Shown: positions 20,329-30,526, numbered from the stretch's first letter. The stretch: DNA of 64,000 bases from Alphaproteobacteria bacterium MarineAlpha11_Bin1 (GCA_002937455.1 PTJZ01000001.1:379605-443604), one strand, 5' to 3'. Numbers and translations: made by a program. Notes: generated from the sequence alone by a model not told the origin.

Positions 20329-20745
20329 TTGCCGTTTAAGAGCAAATATATGACCCGCGCTGAGTGGGCAGACTGTGATCCGCTAGGGCAAATATTTTAT
20401 CCTAATTATTTCCGCTGGTTTGACATAGGTACTCACACGCTTCTGACTGCGGCCGGTATTCCTTACGAACAGGTGATCGAGAAATACGGCTTGGCTGGTC
20501 TACCGCTAGTGGATGCGCAGGCTTCTTTTCGAGGTCGTTGCCGTTGGACTGATCATCTGGAGGTCGAGAGCTTTATTTCGGAGTTCGGTCGTAAAAGTTT
20601 TACGGTAACGCATAATATTTGGAATGATTCCCTCGTGGCGGTTGAAGGAAAAGAAATCCGCATATGGGGGCTATTTAATCCAGAAGACGATACAAAGCTA
20701 AAAGCCGGAGAGATCCCTCAAGAATTTAAAACGATATTTGCATAA
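20329..20745 (+). CDS. Acyl-CoA thioesterase, 4-hydroxybenzoyl-CoA thioesterase family
   Basis: Hotdog-fold protein of about 138 residues. The motif RAEWADCDPLGQIFYPNYFRWFD contains the catalytic aspartate of the 4HBT group. It hydrolyses an acyl-CoA, plausibly aromatic. I chose TTG at 20329 because GGAGG lies eight bases before it; GTG at 20314 inside that region is the alternative. The gentisate dioxygenase gene lies downstream in convergent orientation, so a shared aromatic pathway is possible. Confidence 0.85.
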   Translation: MPFKSKYMTRAEWADCDPLGQIFYPNYFRWFDIGTHTLLTAAGIPYEQVIEKYGLAGLPLVDAQASFRGRCRWTDHLEVESFISEFGRKSFTVTHNIWNDSLVAVEGKEIRIWGLFNPEDDTKLKAGEIPQEFKTIFA

Positions 20746-20911
20746 ACTTATCGAATAGGGGAAAGGAAAAGATAGTTTTTGCGTATGAAAAAAATGTCGC
20801 TTTAGCAATTTAAATGAGGAAACAGCAATAATATACCGCCCTTCTGGATAGCTATATTGCTGCTATGGATTGAATGCATTATCCAATTTATGTTGTTTTA
20901 CTAACCGGGTC

Positions 20912-21964
20912 TTAGACTGCCACATTCTCCCGGAAAAGACCCAGTTTCTGCTGTACCGGCTGATCAGTAAAACTGAACAAGAAAGCATCGGTATCAACAT
21001 GATGCTCGTGTTCATACCACGCTGGTACAACGAATGTATCCCTCTCCTTCCAATCAATCATCTGGCCATTTATCACCGTGCTTCCAGATCCTTCAACACA
21101 GTGGTACACCCAAGCGGCTGTTGTTTGATATTTTTCGCCTGTAAATCCGCCCGGAAGCATCTGCATATATGTCGAGATTGTGGGCATAACAGGCCCACCG
21201 GTGGTGGGATTGATATATTCAAGTTTTATGCCGTGCCGAGGGTCGATATCGCGTGACTTAGTCAATGTCTCCAGCGTCTGGCGGGTCTGAACGTAGGGGT
21301 AATGGAACACCGGCGAGTTCTGGGATTGGAAAGTTTCGCCGAACGGTAGCATGTTTCCTCCATAGCGCGCCATGTTATCCCCAGTTGGCCGCCCTTGAGG
21401 AAATTCTGAATCAGGATAGGGTTCGGCGAATACTGGGCCTAGGTGCCTTACTAACGGAATGTCCAAGCCATCTAGCCAAACCACTGGCACATCGCCATCA
21501 TGACCGTGATCATGCCATACCCAGGAAGGCGTAAGAATCAAATCACCAACCTCCATGTAAGCTTTTTCGCCGTTGATTGCGGTGTAAGCACCGGAGCCCT
21601 CGACTATAAAACGAAGTGCTGCTGGTGAATGGCGATGCGCCGGCGCAATTTCTCCTGGCATTATCAGCTGTAGTCCAGCGTATAACGCTTCCGTAATACA
21701 TGATTTTTCTTCAAGACCCGGATTTTCCAAAACCATCACACGGCGTTCCGCCTCCTCGGCAGAAATAACGTCTGCCGATTCCATAATATAGGGTCGACAA
21801 AGGTCATAATCCCATTTATGCGGGACCGCCTCGGTAACTGGCGCCTCCGCCAACAACGTGTGCAGAACTTCCCAAAGCGGCGTCATTTTTTGTTCCGCCA
21901 TCCTGCCATAAAAATCGGCGCGGGCGTTGGTCAACTCAGGTTTTTCGTGCAGTGCCCTGCTCAT
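20912..21964 (-). CDS. Gentisate 1,2-dioxygenase-like cupin protein
   Basis: 350-residue double-cupin ring-cleavage enzyme. The iron site is visible in the first cupin, PGEIAPAHRHSPAALRFIVEG, followed by GDLILTPSWVWHDHGHDG. The second cupin contains VPAWYEHEHHVDTDAFLF. The family opens gentisate to maleylpyruvate; salicylate and 1-hydroxy-2-naphthoate dioxygenases are relatives, so exact specificity is uncertain. No maleylpyruvate isomerase gene is adjacent. Confidence 0.88.
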   Translation of the reverse strand: MSRALHEKPELTNARADFYGRMAEQKMTPLWEVLHTLLAEAPVTEAVPHKWDYDLCRPYIMESADVISAEEAERRVMVLENPGLEEKSCITEALYAGLQLIMPGEIAPAHRHSPAALRFIVEGSGAYTAINGEKAYMEVGDLILTPSWVWHDHGHDGDVPVVWLDGLDIPLVRHLGPVFAEPYPDSEFPQGRPTGDNMARYGGNMLPFGETFQSQNSPVFHYPYVQTRQTLETLTKSRDIDPRHGIKLEYINPTTGGPVMPTISTYMQMLPGGFTGEKYQTTAAWVYHCVEGSGSTVINGQMIDWKERDTFVVPAWYEHEHHVDTDAFLFSFTDQPVQQKLGLFRENVAV

Positions 21965-22216
21965 TTAAAATCCTCCTCAACCAGACTTCCGATTAATCAT
22001 AGCATCTTTATGGATAGCGTCCCCGTAAAAACAGGACAACCTCTGCGTCCAGAAATTAGGAATATTCTATATTTTCCGACCGTGAGATATAGCTTAATGA
22101 GGCAAGTCCGAATCCCATCGCGATCTCGCAAATAAAGTATAAAATAATGGCGGGTATTCAGCGGATTGATAAATTTAACTATCCCAACATCGAACAAGGT
22201 ATTAACCAGATCTAAC

Positions 22217-23323
22217 ATGCCACAGATATTTCACCTCATCGCCGCAGCTCGGCCGAACTTTATGAAGATCGCACCCATTTATCATGCGATGTCCGCTGCG
22301 GAATGGTGCAAGCCATTAATCGTTCACACGGGTCAGCATTACGACACCAACATGTCTGATAACTTTTTCGACGACCTTTGCTTGCCCCGCCCTGATTACA
22401 ACCTTTCGGTCGGTAGCGGTACACATGCGGAACAGACCGGTGCCGTGATGATCGCCTATGAAAAGGTTCTCATAAAGGACCCCCCGGCTGCAACCATAGT
22501 AGTCGGCGATGTAAATTCAACAATCGCCTGTGCACTGGCAGCAAAAAAACTCTCTTTGACAGTGGCTCACCTCGAGGCTGGGCTGCGCAGCCGTGACCGG
22601 GAAATGCCGGAGGAGATAAATCGTATCGTCACCGATTCAATCTCTGATATATTGTGGACACCGTCACCAGACGCGGACAAAAATCTGCTCATCGAGGGTA
22701 TCGCCTTGGAACGGATCACGCGTGTCGGCAACGTTATGTTGGACTCATATGAACTGATGCGACCCCATATAGAGGCAGAGTCGGATCTTCAGGAATTTGG
22801 GTTAGATAAAAAACGTTTTGGTATTGTAACCCTACACCGCCCGAGTAACGTTGATAACGAGGAAACGCTGGTTTCTATATTATCTGCTCTGAAGACATCG
22901 GCTACGATCGTACCACTGCTTTTTCCGCTTCACCCACGCACCCGCAGAAACATGGAGAATTACAACTTACTTAATGATTTTTTGTCGGCCCCCGGCATCC
23001 ATGTTTGTCAACCACTGAACTACATTCGTTTTATGGGACTTGTGCGAGAATCCGCCATGGTGATCACCGACTCGGGCGGAATTCAGGAAGAAACTACCTA
23101 CCTAGATATTCCTTGTATTACGTTGCGCAGAAACACCGAGCGTCCGATCACGGTTGCCGAGGGAACCAACCGGCTCGCAGTGAGCGATGATTTGCAAGGT
23201 TATGTAAGCAGTATTATCGCCGGCAACTGGCCATCTGGCAGACGACCCGATCTTTGGGATGGGAAGACAGCGAGCCGCGTAATGGATGATCTTCAGCGTC
23301 GAATGGCACCAGGGTTTTCTTAG
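22217..23323 (+). CDS. wecB: UDP-N-acetylglucosamine 2-epimerase (non-hydrolysing)
   Basis: Converts UDP-GlcNAc to UDP-ManNAc for surface polysaccharide. 368 residues from the ATG at 22217. Motifs are AAARPNFMKIAPI, HTGQHYDTNMSD, VVGDVNSTIA, HLEAGLRSRDREMPEEINR and TDSGGIQEETTYL, all standard. The longer frame starting upstream lacks a good ribosome-binding site. It converges on a second nucleotide-sugar epimerase gene. Confidence 0.94.
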   Translation: MPQIFHLIAAARPNFMKIAPIYHAMSAAEWCKPLIVHTGQHYDTNMSDNFFDDLCLPRPDYNLSVGSGTHAEQTGAVMIAYEKVLIKDPPAATIVVGDVNSTIACALAAKKLSLTVAHLEAGLRSRDREMPEEINRIVTDSISDILWTPSPDADKNLLIEGIALERITRVGNVMLDSYELMRPHIEAESDLQEFGLDKKRFGIVTLHRPSNVDNEETLVSILSALKTSATIVPLLFPLHPRTRRNMENYNLLNDFLSAPGIHVCQPLNYIRFMGLVRESAMVITDSGGIQEETTYLDIPCITLRRNTERPITVAEGTNRLAVSDDLQGYVSSIIAGNWPSGRRPDLWDGKTASRVMDDLQRRMAPGFS

Positions 23324-23443
23324 CGAGCAGGACAACCCGTCTTATTTTGATTTCAATTCGTTGGGGATAATCCTAGGAAAATTATCAAAAGAGTTGCTAA
23401 AATCTGACGTTACTAAAGTGGATAATCAACCCCTCCGAGCACG

Positions 23444-24424
23444 TCAGCTATAGCCTTCGTATTCTTTGAACCACTCAACGAACTTTGGCACACCGACGTC
23501 GATCGGCGTGGTGGGCTCGAATCCAATATCGTTCTGGATTGCGTCTATATCGGCTAAGGTCTCCTTTACGTCCCCCAACTGCATAGGTTTCATGATCAAC
23601 TCCGTCTTGCGTCCCAGAGCCTCCTCTAGGAGTTGGATCAGATGCATAAGTGGCACCGAGCGGTTATTACCGATATTATAGACGCGATGCGGCGGCCCAT
23701 CTATCGAGATGGGTGGGTTCTCGTACGATGCAACCACGCCCGCGACAATATCATCAATGAATGTGAAGTCGCGCTTCATATCACCATTATTAAAAACTTC
23801 GATTGGTCTTCCTGCCATCATAGCATCGGCGAATAAGTATAGGGCCATATCAGGCCGTCCCCAAGGTCCGTAGACGGTAAAGAATCGCAAACCCGTCTGG
23901 GGTATGCCGTAAAGATGAGAGTACGCGTAACTCATATGTTCGTTTGCTCGCTTTGTGGCCGCGTAAAGTGAAACTGGTGTATCTGTCGGGTCCTCGACCG
24001 AGAATGGCAGTTTCTTGTTTCCGCCATATACGGAACTGGAGCTTGCATAAACAAGATGTTCAAAGTCTGGCTGATGTCGGCAGAGTTCTAGTATCGTCAT
24101 CTGAGCGACCAGATTGGCATCAACATACTGGAAAGGATGCTCGATTGAGTGGCGTACACCCGCCTGTGCTGCCAGATGGATTGCCCCGGTTACCCCTGAT
24201 ATAGCCGCTTTCGTCTCGTCCCAAGCCCTTCGGTCGGAGAGATCTAGCCTGTAAAACTGAAACCCGTCACGCTTTACAAGCTGCCCTAATCTCGCATTTT
24301 TAAGATTGACACTGTAATAGTCATTCAAGCAATCGATGCCTACGACCTCGTGCCCTCGATCAAGTAAACACTTAGCTGTATGAAATCCGATAAATCCAGC
24401 TGCGCCGGTAACTAACGTTTTCAT
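23444..24424 (-). CDS. NAD-dependent epimerase, UDP-glucuronate 4-epimerase-like
   Basis: 326-residue extended SDR. TGAAGFIGFHTAKCLLDRG is the NAD-binding loop, and DCLNDYYSVNLKNARL is typical of UDP-glucuronate epimerases (CapI/LpsL type). The YxxxK pair lies in VSLYAATKRANEHM. With WecB it points to an uronate- or ManNAc-containing surface polysaccharide, though no glycosyltransferases are in view. Confidence 0.9.
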   Translation of the reverse strand: MKTLVTGAAGFIGFHTAKCLLDRGHEVVGIDCLNDYYSVNLKNARLGQLVKRDGFQFYRLDLSDRRAWDETKAAISGVTGAIHLAAQAGVRHSIEHPFQYVDANLVAQMTILELCRHQPDFEHLVYASSSSVYGGNKKLPFSVEDPTDTPVSLYAATKRANEHMSYAYSHLYGIPQTGLRFFTVYGPWGRPDMALYLFADAMMAGRPIEVFNNGDMKRDFTFIDDIVAGVVASYENPPISIDGPPHRVYNIGNNRSVPLMHLIQLLEEALGRKTELIMKPMQLGDVKETLADIDAIQNDIGFEPTTPIDVGVPKFVEWFKEYEGYS

Positions 24425-24619
24425 GAAACTCAGAACCTAAAAATGCTGTATGTCCGAAACTTTAGAATAAATGGTATCTACCACACCTAGCTGGCTAGCA
24501 CACAGATTATGTGTATTCGCCTATAAAGGGGTCAGGCCATTCCTTATACAACTATTTAGTCTGCTTTTGACCGCAAGTGGTTTCCCAGTGTTTAGGAACG
24601 CGCCGTTGATTTTGGCTAG

Positions 24620-25672
24620 TCAACTGAAGGCCGGGATCACTTTCTCTCCAAAAAGCTTCACCGAACGTTCGGCGTCCTCGTAACTTATGTCATGAAAATT
24701 CACCTGTAATGAGGCGTCGTCGATCCCACCGACAAGTTCATCGTAAGATTTTATTTGTTCTATCAGTTTTTCGGGCGGACCAACCCAGGCAGCTCCTTTT
24801 TCAACCTGGCTTTCAAAGGTTTCAGCGTCCAATGCCTCGATCATTTTACCGTAGCCCTTATAATTATCGGATGATGTGCCATCCACCCAGTCTTTAGCTG
24901 CGTCAACGAGCGATTTTAAATATCTATTCAGGGGGGCGCGGGCTATGCGCACAGCCTCCTCGGCATCCTCATGACAGTACATGTGGAAGGCAATCATTAC
25001 ACGTCCATCGCCATCATGTCCCGCGGATTGACGGGCATCCCTGTAAATCCGAATTAGCTCACCCATCTGGGCGCCGCCCAGTGGTATAGCCATCACGTTG
25101 TTACCTTGGCGGCCAGCCTTCTCAAATGACTCTGGAGTGGCGAAAGCCGCCGTCCAAAAGTTGGGTCGCGGGAGCTGTGTGGGACGCGGTAGGGAGGTTA
25201 CGTTAGCAAATCTATGGAATTTTCCTTCGTGACTCACATTCTCTCCCGTTAGTAAGAGATCAATTTGTTCGACACCTTCGTCAAAGCGATCGACGCTTTC
25301 ATCGAGACTTATTCCGAAGTGCTCGTATTCATGAGGAAGAAAAGCTCTCGCAAATCCGATTTCCAACCTCCCGCCACTAATGGCGTCAAGCATTGATAAT
25401 TCGCCAGCGAGTTTGAGCGGGTTGTTAAAGACCGGCAACACAGCGCCCGTCACCATTCGAGCTTCCTTAGTTCTTTGAGAAGCGGCGGAGAGAAAAACAA
25501 TGGGGTTAGGACTGTAACCTCCATAGGCATGGAAATAATGCTCGACTATACGAATATGTGTGTAGCCGTATGTATCTGCGTACCCTGTCAGTCTGAGGCT
25601 TTCGTTAAAATATTGTTCCCCGGACTTTTGCTCTGGCCCCACACAGGGGAAAAATTGCATCCCAAATTCCAC
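24620..25672 (-). CDS. LLM class flavin-dependent oxidoreductase
   Basis: 350-residue luciferase-like monooxygenase (F420 or FMNH2 type). MEFGMQFFPCVG, RIVEHYFHAYGGYSPNP and SGGRLEIGFARAFLPHEYEHFGI are the barrel motifs. The start is GTG at 25672 with GGGAG six bases upstream. Members oxidise aromatic and aliphatic substrates; this one's substrate is unknown. Confidence 0.88.
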   Translation of the reverse strand: MEFGMQFFPCVGPEQKSGEQYFNESLRLTGYADTYGYTHIRIVEHYFHAYGGYSPNPIVFLSAASQRTKEARMVTGAVLPVFNNPLKLAGELSMLDAISGGRLEIGFARAFLPHEYEHFGISLDESVDRFDEGVEQIDLLLTGENVSHEGKFHRFANVTSLPRPTQLPRPNFWTAAFATPESFEKAGRQGNNVMAIPLGGAQMGELIRIYRDARQSAGHDGDGRVMIAFHMYCHEDAEEAVRIARAPLNRYLKSLVDAAKDWVDGTSSDNYKGYGKMIEALDAETFESQVEKGAAWVGPPEKLIEQIKSYDELVGGIDDASLQVNFHDISYEDAERSVKLFGEKVIPAFS

Positions 25673-26117
25673 GACTATCTCCCAATGATAAGTATATGCC
25701 GATCATACCTCGGCACACCTGATACGCTAGCCGCATCAGTATATTGAGTACAGATTAATTACTCCCCGATAATATTTTTTTAAGACATTCTGGAGCATTC
25801 GAGATGGGCTCTGGACCGGTCATTTCTCGGCTCATTACATACCGTAAAAGTACGGGAAGGTGCTATCGTATGCATCAGGCTCAAGAGGATGGAGGTATAG
25901 TCTTATATCAGTTATTCATCACAGCACATGGTTTCGGGGTGACCAGTGACCGGCCGTTAGTTACTTACTGCGTACATTCATCGCCAGATCGAGTCGTCGA
26001 CATAAGGGTTTGCATCAAATACTAACGCTTCGAGGCGAGAACAAAACCGTATATTTTCGATACCTTAGATGAGGACCTGGTAGACAGTAGTTAATCAGCT
26101 AGTGGCCGGAACGGCCG
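25673..26117. other. Intergenic gap
   Basis: About 445 bases without a recognisable gene. A 73-codon plus-strand frame at 25804-26025 has no family features. Nothing regulatory stands out. Confidence 0.4.
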
Positions 26118-26696
26118 TCAGTCTGCCCCCACATCGTTCGCGACCTTTCCTTCGCCGACGCGGTGCAGGGGGCGCCCCGAATCTGTTAGTGCAACTATTA
26201 CAACGATTTCATCGGCATGCGGCGCGTCCGCTAGAGAGATTTCCATGGCATCAAAGTGGGAAAATGTCCAAACATCTTCCTTGTGATGCAAAGGGCAATC
26301 AATGGTAGTACCTGGGCCACCAACCTTCTTTGCAGAGGGGATAATCGAAGGAGCAGGACCGACAATATTACGTAGTGGTTTGCCCATGGTTGGGTGCAGG
26401 CAGGCTGCGCCATGCTCCTTCTCTCCGTCCTCTCCAATAATCGTTGCCTTGCCGAAACTTTGTACTGCCGTCGCACCGATGCCGAGCGCATCCATCGCGC
26501 GCTGGCCGAGAATCTCGCCTAGTTCCGCGCCGGCGGCTTCAAGTTCGGTTAAATCATGATAATATTGCCCGACATAGGGGTTTTTGATCACCGCCACGGC
26601 TGCGCATTGTCGGCTGGGTGGATCGACTGGCACGCCAATCTCGGTTCTTGTCTCTTCGACAATAGTAATAAGTTTTCTGATTTGGATGCGTGACAT
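26118..26696 (-). CDS. Amino acid synthesis family protein (DUF1185)
   Basis: 192-residue protein of the DUF1185 / AA_synth family. Marks are RKLITIVEETRTEIG, AVAVIKNPYVGQY, GKATIIGEDGEKEHGAACLHP and the final ALTDSGRPLHRVG. The family name is historical and its reaction is not established to my knowledge; members sit beside catabolic genes. The ATG at 26696 follows GGAGGGG by six bases. It diverges from the UbiD decarboxylase, suggesting shared control. Confidence 0.88.
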   Translation of the reverse strand: MSRIQIRKLITIVEETRTEIGVPVDPPSRQCAAVAVIKNPYVGQYYHDLTELEAAGAELGEILGQRAMDALGIGATAVQSFGKATIIGEDGEKEHGAACLHPTMGKPLRNIVGPAPSIIPSAKKVGGPGTTIDCPLHHKEDVWTFSHFDAMEISLADAPHADEIVVIVALTDSGRPLHRVGEGKVANDVGAD

Positions 26697-26771
26697 ATTT
26701 TTCCCCTCCATGGCGCGGTTAAACCGATTATGTCATAAATATTCAAAGATTATTCTGGGAGTGCAGAGCGT

Positions 26772-28175
26772 ATGGATCAATCGATCCGGGGATATCTCGC
26801 CAATTTGGAACAGCAAGGTGAACTGGTGCGGTTTCAAAAGGAAGTAGACCCGCTAGAGAACCTAACTGCGATTGGCTGGAAGACATATGACCGGCTTGGT
26901 AAAGGGTCGCTATTCGACAATCTCAAGGGCTTTCCGGAATGGAAGGTCTGCAACCAGATTCTCATCGACAGACGTAAATGGGGTATCGGTCTCGGCGTGT
27001 CTGAACAAGAAGTCATCGAGACTTTCAATACCCGAGTGAAATCGCCGATTGATACGGTGATGGTTGATGCGGCGCAGGCGCCGATTAAGGAAGTCATTTT
27101 GAAGGACGAAGATGTTGATCTGACCAAAATACCCGCCGCTTGGACGTCAGAACTCGACCCCGGTCCATTCATCGCATCTGGTATGGCAATTATCAAGGAT
27201 CCGGATACCGGTATTCGCAACATGTCGATACACCGCCAGCAAATTATGGGAAAAAACCGCACAGGCTACCTAATCTGCCCACGTCAAGCGCTCCGCATCT
27301 ATCAGAAATACCAAGAGCGTAACGAGGCCATGCCGGTAGCCATGGTGGTCGGTGCGCATCCGGCAATATATTTTTCATCCTCCTATACCGCACCTTACGG
27401 AGTCGACGAGCTAACGGTGGCCGGTGCACTCATGGGCGAGCCGGTCAGAATGGTAAAATGCGAAACTATAGACATCGAAGTGCCCGCAGAAGCCGAGATG
27501 ATTCTAGAAGGTGAAATTCCGCCCGATGCCCATACGCCTGAAGGCCCATTCGGCGAGGGGTCTGGCGGCTACGCGATGGAAGGCTTCACTCAGTATCTCG
27601 ACGTTAAATGCATTAGCCGGCGTGAAAATCCAGTGTTCTATGCAATGCAATGCGGCGCGCCGATGACTGACACCCAAGCGCTCGTAGCAACAGCCATCGA
27701 CATGCTGTTATGGGAACACCTTAAGAATGTTGAAGGGGGGCTCGACCTCCTCGATCTTCGGTGTCTCGGGCTCGCCGGAATGATGGCCGTGGTAATTAAG
27801 CTACGCCCACGGGTCGAAGGGCAGGCTAAAACCGCGTTGCTGGCGGCACTGTCGGGGCCTCAAATGCATCCGAAACTTGCAATCGCCGTTGACGAGGACA
27901 TAGATGCGTCAGATATGCGCCAAGTGTTTTGGTCACTTACCACTCGCGTGCACGCGGAACGCGACGTGATCAAGATCCCCAACGCACGTACTTGGTCGCT
28001 AGATAATGTATCGGACATCGTGCCCGGACAGAGCGCTATGCACCGAATCGGTACTAAAACGCTAGTTGACGCCACCAAGCCGGCGGCGACTGACCCAGAC
28101 GGCCGCGAACGGTTCGCCATGGCAATGCCAAAAAATTACGATAGTGTCGAACTCAAAGACTTTTTACCTGACTGA
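26772..28175 (+). CDS. UbiD family decarboxylase
   Basis: 467-residue prenyl-FMN-dependent (de)carboxylase. The active-site stretch near residues 255-265 is HTPEGPFGEGSGGYAMEG with the two conserved glutamates, and the N-terminal RFQKEVDPLENLTAIG matches the family. No UbiX-type prenyltransferase gene is in the window, so the cofactor must come from elsewhere. It is followed after 10 bases by a cupin and then two carriers, so the operon probably imports and decarboxylates an aromatic or unsaturated acid. Confidence 0.9.
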   Translation: MDQSIRGYLANLEQQGELVRFQKEVDPLENLTAIGWKTYDRLGKGSLFDNLKGFPEWKVCNQILIDRRKWGIGLGVSEQEVIETFNTRVKSPIDTVMVDAAQAPIKEVILKDEDVDLTKIPAAWTSELDPGPFIASGMAIIKDPDTGIRNMSIHRQQIMGKNRTGYLICPRQALRIYQKYQERNEAMPVAMVVGAHPAIYFSSSYTAPYGVDELTVAGALMGEPVRMVKCETIDIEVPAEAEMILEGEIPPDAHTPEGPFGEGSGGYAMEGFTQYLDVKCISRRENPVFYAMQCGAPMTDTQALVATAIDMLLWEHLKNVEGGLDLLDLRCLGLAGMMAVVIKLRPRVEGQAKTALLAALSGPQMHPKLAIAVDEDIDASDMRQVFWSLTTRVHAERDVIKIPNARTWSLDNVSDIVPGQSAMHRIGTKTLVDATKPAATDPDGRERFAMAMPKNYDSVELKDFLPD

Positions 28176-28185
28176 GGAGCAAGCC

Positions 28186-28665
28186 ATGTCCGCCAACAGT
28201 AACGGTCCTGCGTTCGATCCACTCAATATAGAAGCCTTTGTGCGCAATCCCTATTTCCCCACCCACGACACCGCGCTGAATGGTAAGAAACGCCGTGCAT
28301 TGGATGATTCGAACGAGCTAACTAAGTTTGGTGTCAACCTGACGGAGATGGCGCCGGGTTCTATCTCAGCCCTACGACCCTGGTACACCGAAGAAGACGA
28401 ATTTATATACATAATTGAGGGCACGCCGACATTAGTTAATGATGCTGGGGCACAGCAGTTGCAGCCAGGAATGTGCGCCTGTTTTCCGACTAATTCGGGC
28501 GATGCGCACCGCTTGGAAAACCTTAGCAAGGCGGTGGTTCTTTTTTTAGAGGTCGGAAACCGGTCGGAGCGGGAAGAAGTCTACTATCCCGATGATGATA
28601 TGGTCATGAGTCGAATGGCTGGCGAGGCGCCCACCTTCACCCATACGGACGGCTCGCCGTATTGA
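28186..28665 (+). CDS. Cupin domain protein
   Basis: 159-residue single-domain cupin. The barrel core runs from VNLTEMAPGSISALRPW through EEDEFIYIIEGTPTLVND to GMCACFPTNSGDAHRL. A GGAGC ribosome-binding site precedes the ATG. Its TGA overlaps the TTG start of the next gene by three bases. The metal and substrate are unknown; its place after UbiD suggests a role in the same pathway. Confidence 0.85.
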   Translation: MSANSNGPAFDPLNIEAFVRNPYFPTHDTALNGKKRRALDDSNELTKFGVNLTEMAPGSISALRPWYTEEDEFIYIIEGTPTLVNDAGAQQLQPGMCACFPTNSGDAHRLENLSKAVVLFLEVGNRSEREEVYYPDDDMVMSRMAGEAPTFTHTDGSPY

Positions 28666-29594
28666 TTCGGCCCGCTTTTGAGCGGATTGCTGGCGTCGCT
28701 ACTTGGCTGATGGCGGGAGCGCTGGTAGTCGGGTATGCTGCCCAGCCGGTTGCTGAATTTTTCCGTCCATATATTTTACATACTATGGTGATCCTTCTGG
28801 CGATTGCCATGGTTAGGCTGGATGTTGAGAAACTTCGCGGATATATACGCCGGCCTCGCGTCCTAATCGCCATCGTCATCGTCAACCTTATCGCCGCACC
28901 GCTGATGATGTGGATGCTAATCCAACCGCTTTCAATTCCGCGCGGGCTAGAACAGGGACTTTTCCTGATGGCGGCCGCCCCGATGATCAGTTCCGCTATC
29001 GCCATCGCAACAATATTGGAACTCGACGCACCGTTAGCCGTAGCCGCGATGGTTGCAACCTATGCCATTGTCCCATTTACCCTACCGACACTGTCCGTAT
29101 GGCTGATAGGCCTCGATCTCGGGGTGAGTATATGGGAGATGTTCATCCGCCTTTTCGCTACCATCGCCGGTCCAGCGACGCTGGCCTTTATACTGAGAAG
29201 ATGGGTATTTAAAAGGGAAATGCTGGCCCGTAACGCTCGAGCAATCGACGGACTGGGGGTGGTGTTCGTTGTGATTTTCTGCCTAGGGATTATGGACGGT
29301 ATAGCGACCTTCGCCGTCGGTCGGGTCGATTACGTCTTCCTGACCCTGGTGGCCGCGTTCGCCGCTAACATAGCGATGCAAGGGTTCGGTACCATAATGT
29401 TTCTTAAGCTTGGACGCAGGGAGGCCCTGACTATCGGTTTAGTCACCGGGAACACCAATCTGGGCCTCGTCATGGTGGTGCTAGCCGACAAGGCCTCGCC
29501 GGAATTGATCGCCTATTTCGTACTTGGTCAGGTGCCAATGTATTTCCTCCCCGTGGTGGCGCTGCCGATATATCGGCGGCTGATAAAAGCGTGA
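28662..29594 (+). CDS. Bile acid:sodium symporter-like carrier (copy 1)
   Basis: 310-residue integral membrane protein with eight to ten hydrophobic segments, resembling BASS / auxin-efflux-like carriers. RREALTIGLVTGNTNLGLVMVVL near residue 250 is shared almost exactly with the next gene. The TTG start overlaps the cupin stop (TTGA). A pair of same-size paralogues in one operon suggests either a heterodimer or two related substrates. Confidence 0.78.
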   Translation: MIRPAFERIAGVATWLMAGALVVGYAAQPVAEFFRPYILHTMVILLAIAMVRLDVEKLRGYIRRPRVLIAIVIVNLIAAPLMMWMLIQPLSIPRGLEQGLFLMAAAPMISSAIAIATILELDAPLAVAAMVATYAIVPFTLPTLSVWLIGLDLGVSIWEMFIRLFATIAGPATLAFILRRWVFKREMLARNARAIDGLGVVFVVIFCLGIMDGIATFAVGRVDYVFLTLVAAFAANIAMQGFGTIMFLKLGRREALTIGLVTGNTNLGLVMVVLADKASPELIAYFVLGQVPMYFLPVVALPIYRRLIKA

Positions 29595-30526
29595 TCCCGC
29601 TAAAGGGGCTGGACTGGATTGCGAAGCGGGCGACCTGGTTTCTTGCCGCTGGTGTGTTCGGCGGTATTGCCTGGCAGCCATTAGCCGATACGCTAGCTCC
29701 TTGGCTGGAAGTGCTAATCGTTATGAATTTATCGTTGTCGATGATACGCATAGATCCGACCTCCTTAAGGGCTTATCTCCGACGGCCTTACCTAATCACT
29801 ATTGTCTTTATTTTTTCTATGTGTCTTGCGCCTTTAATTTTGTGGGGTCTGACCAAGGCTGCCGGCATAGATGGCCCGCTAGGCGCCGGCATCGTGTTTC
29901 ATGCGCTAGCAACACCGATTATGTCGGCACCAGCATTGTGCTTGCTATTCGGTCTCGACGCGGCACTGGCACTGATCATAACGGTTTTGTCATATGCACT
30001 AGTACCATTCACGCTCCCACCGCTAGCGTTGTGGTTACTTGGCATAGAACTCGACGTCACGGTCTGGGAACTGATGTGGAGATTAGGTCGAATTGTCGGC
30101 GTAAGTTTCCTGATCGCGGTGATCGCCCGTTATGTCACGAAGCCCGCATTCCTTCAGGAGCAAGCGTCGCGGATGGATGGGATTATGGTGATTGGCATGG
30201 TTGGCGTAGCGGTCTCTCTTATGTCGGGGCTGCCGGATTTCGCGTCCGTTAAACCAACTTTTACCGCCACAGTGACCCTCACTACTTTCGCCATCAACAT
30301 CGGATTACAGATATCTGCCGCCACCCTATTTTGGCGCATTGGGCGCCCAGAAGCTTTGACCATCGGCTTGGTTACAGGAAATACAAACGTTGCGCTTGTT
30401 CTCGCAGCAGTCAGCGAAAGTGCTTCATACGACCTTCTAGTATACTTCGTTTTAGGGCAGTTCCCGATCTATATCTTACCGCTGGTCGTCGTCCCTATTT
30501 ATCGGCGAATGGCAGATATTAAGTAA
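29591..30526 (+). CDS. Bile acid:sodium symporter-like carrier (copy 2)
   Basis: 311-residue paralogue of the preceding carrier, with the same hydrophobic pattern and the shared segment RPEALTIGLVTGNTN followed by VLAAVSE. Its GTG start overlaps the previous stop (GTGA), a tight translational link. It ends FVLGQFPIYILPLVVVPIYRR, nearly matching copy 1's C-terminus, which supports tandem duplication. Confidence 0.78.
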   Translation: MIPLKGLDWIAKRATWFLAAGVFGGIAWQPLADTLAPWLEVLIVMNLSLSMIRIDPTSLRAYLRRPYLITIVFIFSMCLAPLILWGLTKAAGIDGPLGAGIVFHALATPIMSAPALCLLFGLDAALALIITVLSYALVPFTLPPLALWLLGIELDVTVWELMWRLGRIVGVSFLIAVIARYVTKPAFLQEQASRMDGIMVIGMVGVAVSLMSGLPDFASVKPTFTATVTLTTFAINIGLQISAATLFWRIGRPEALTIGLVTGNTNVALVLAAVSESASYDLLVYFVLGQFPIYILPLVVVPIYRRMADIK

